From Venturia oleaginea (lineage: Eukaryota > Ascomycota > Dothideomycetes > Venturiales > Venturiaceae), in contig JABMLP010000001.1 of the NCBI GenBank assembly GCA_013176395.1, positions 868,001 through 932,000 of the forward strand: a stretch of DNA of 64,000 bases, written 5' to 3'. The notes under the pieces are model-generated. The model searched no databases and was not told where the DNA came from. It saw only the letters and a list, made by a program, of their open reading frames with translations. Below, one piece after another: positions 63,369 to 64,000 of this stretch (its first letter is position 1; each line of letters begins with the position of its first letter). A program made the position numbers and the translations under genes.

Positions 63369-64000
63369 ATGCGCTCTCTCAACAATTCGGCCCTGGCCGC
63401 AGAACGCCACGACAGCTCAGAGGTTGTCGCCCGAACACGAGATGCTGTGCATTCCCAATATACGCCACTACCTGCCAGGAATTGGATCCGATATCTTGTA
63501 CTCGCACCTGGAACCATTGCTGACCCACTGACCTGCACGCTGCACTCAATTGAACTGCCGAATAGCTGTTCTTTTGACGCGAAACACATCGATGCTAGGA
63601 ACGAACTACCCTTAGAGGTGCTCTCCTACGCCTGGGATACCGTTTTCAGCAAGAAGACGATTATCTGCGATGGAAAACCCCTTGCAATTACCGTCGCGCT
63701 CCATGACGCACTTGTCAGAATACGATTACCCACGGAATCACGGAATCTCTGGGTCGCTGCTATCTGCGTCAATCAACTGGATTTGCAAGAAAAGGGACGG
63801 CAGATTGCCTTGATGGCTCGTGTTCATGCTTTCGCCAAAAGAACATTGGTATGGCTCGGTCCTGATGGAGGGCATGGTGATGCCGTCGCATCGCTAATCA
63901 AGACTGTCGGCCAAGCTGGTCCATGTGGTCCTCCAATGGCTAAGTCGGACCCTCTGCTACTAGATGAGAGATGGAAGTCATTCAAAGAAATGCGAGCATC
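63369..64000 (+). CDS. HET-domain (heterokaryon incompatibility) protein, 5' part
   Basis: An open frame from ATG 63369 (MRSLNNSALAAERHDSS) runs off the window, about 210 residues. It contains the start of a HET domain: LEVLSYAWDTVFSKKTIICD, GKPLAITVALHDALVRIRLP, NLWVAAICVNQLDLQEKGRQ, and AFAKRTLVWLGPDG. HET proteins trigger cell death when unlike fungal strains fuse. Two usual residues differ: SYAWD instead of SYAWG, and WVAAICVNQ instead of WVDAICINQ. These may be natural variants or early decay. The rest of the gene lies outside, so its state cannot be judged. An upstream exon is not excluded. Confidence 0.85.
   Translation, partial: MRSLNNSALAAERHDSSEVVARTRDAVHSQYTPLPARNWIRYLVLAPGTIADPLTCTLHSIELPNSCSFDAKHIDARNELPLEVLSYAWDTVFSKKTIICDGKPLAITVALHDALVRIRLPTESRNLWVAAICVNQLDLQEKGRQIALMARVHAFAKRTLVWLGPDGGHGDAVASLIKTVGQAGPCGPPMAKSDPLLLDERWKSFKEMRA

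Overview
This window comes from a filamentous ascomycete (Pezizomycotina). Genes are compact. Introns are mostly 48-125 bp with GT-AG ends and CTAAC/CTGAC-like branch sites. The gene content is typical of the group: a Pth11-like receptor, spherulin-4, a HET-domain protein, annexin, Seh1, Alg7 and SMC3. Transposon relics carry C-to-T changes in a CpA context, as left by repeat-induced point mutation (RIP). The family mix is compatible with Leotiomycetes, but the sequence alone does not settle that.

Layout. 1-3.3 kb: 3' part of a chromodomain Ty3/gypsy element with its LTR, then two inverted copies of another LTR. 3.7-10.9 kb: a FucP-type sugar transporter, a tiny zinc-ribbon ORF, and an FAD/NADPH reductase without an FMN domain. 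10.9-20 kb: a gene-poor island with a three-exon small secreted cysteine-rich protein, a solo LTR, a MITE and a broken RING-like gene. 20.3-24 kb: SMC3. 24.4-26.2 kb: a decayed SRPK-like kinase. 26.8-34.9 kb: a Pth11-like receptor with a tandem-repeat tail, a ZIP zinc transporter, and a manganese-type CDF transporter killed by a Fot1/pogo-derived MITE and other lesions. 35.2-38.5 kb: a complete CACTA transposon with matching target duplications, an intact companion gene and a deleted transposase. 38.7-64 kb: mostly conserved genes (SHB17-like phosphatase, Myb-like protein, cupin, annexin, Ctr copper transporter, F-box-like protein, spherulin-4, SEH1/ALG7 divergent pair, HET protein) separated by long empty spacers.

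Functional themes. Three metal-ion transporter families occur here (ZIP intact, CDF dead, Ctr intact); ZIP and CDF are head to head. Likely environmental-interaction genes are the secreted Cys-rich protein, the Pth11-like receptor, spherulin-4 and the HET protein. Housekeeping genes cover cohesin, the nuclear pore, N-glycosylation and the pentose-phosphate branch.

Gene models were spliced by eye using frame continuity and splice motifs, so exon borders are predictions. Introns are given as start..end on the + strand.
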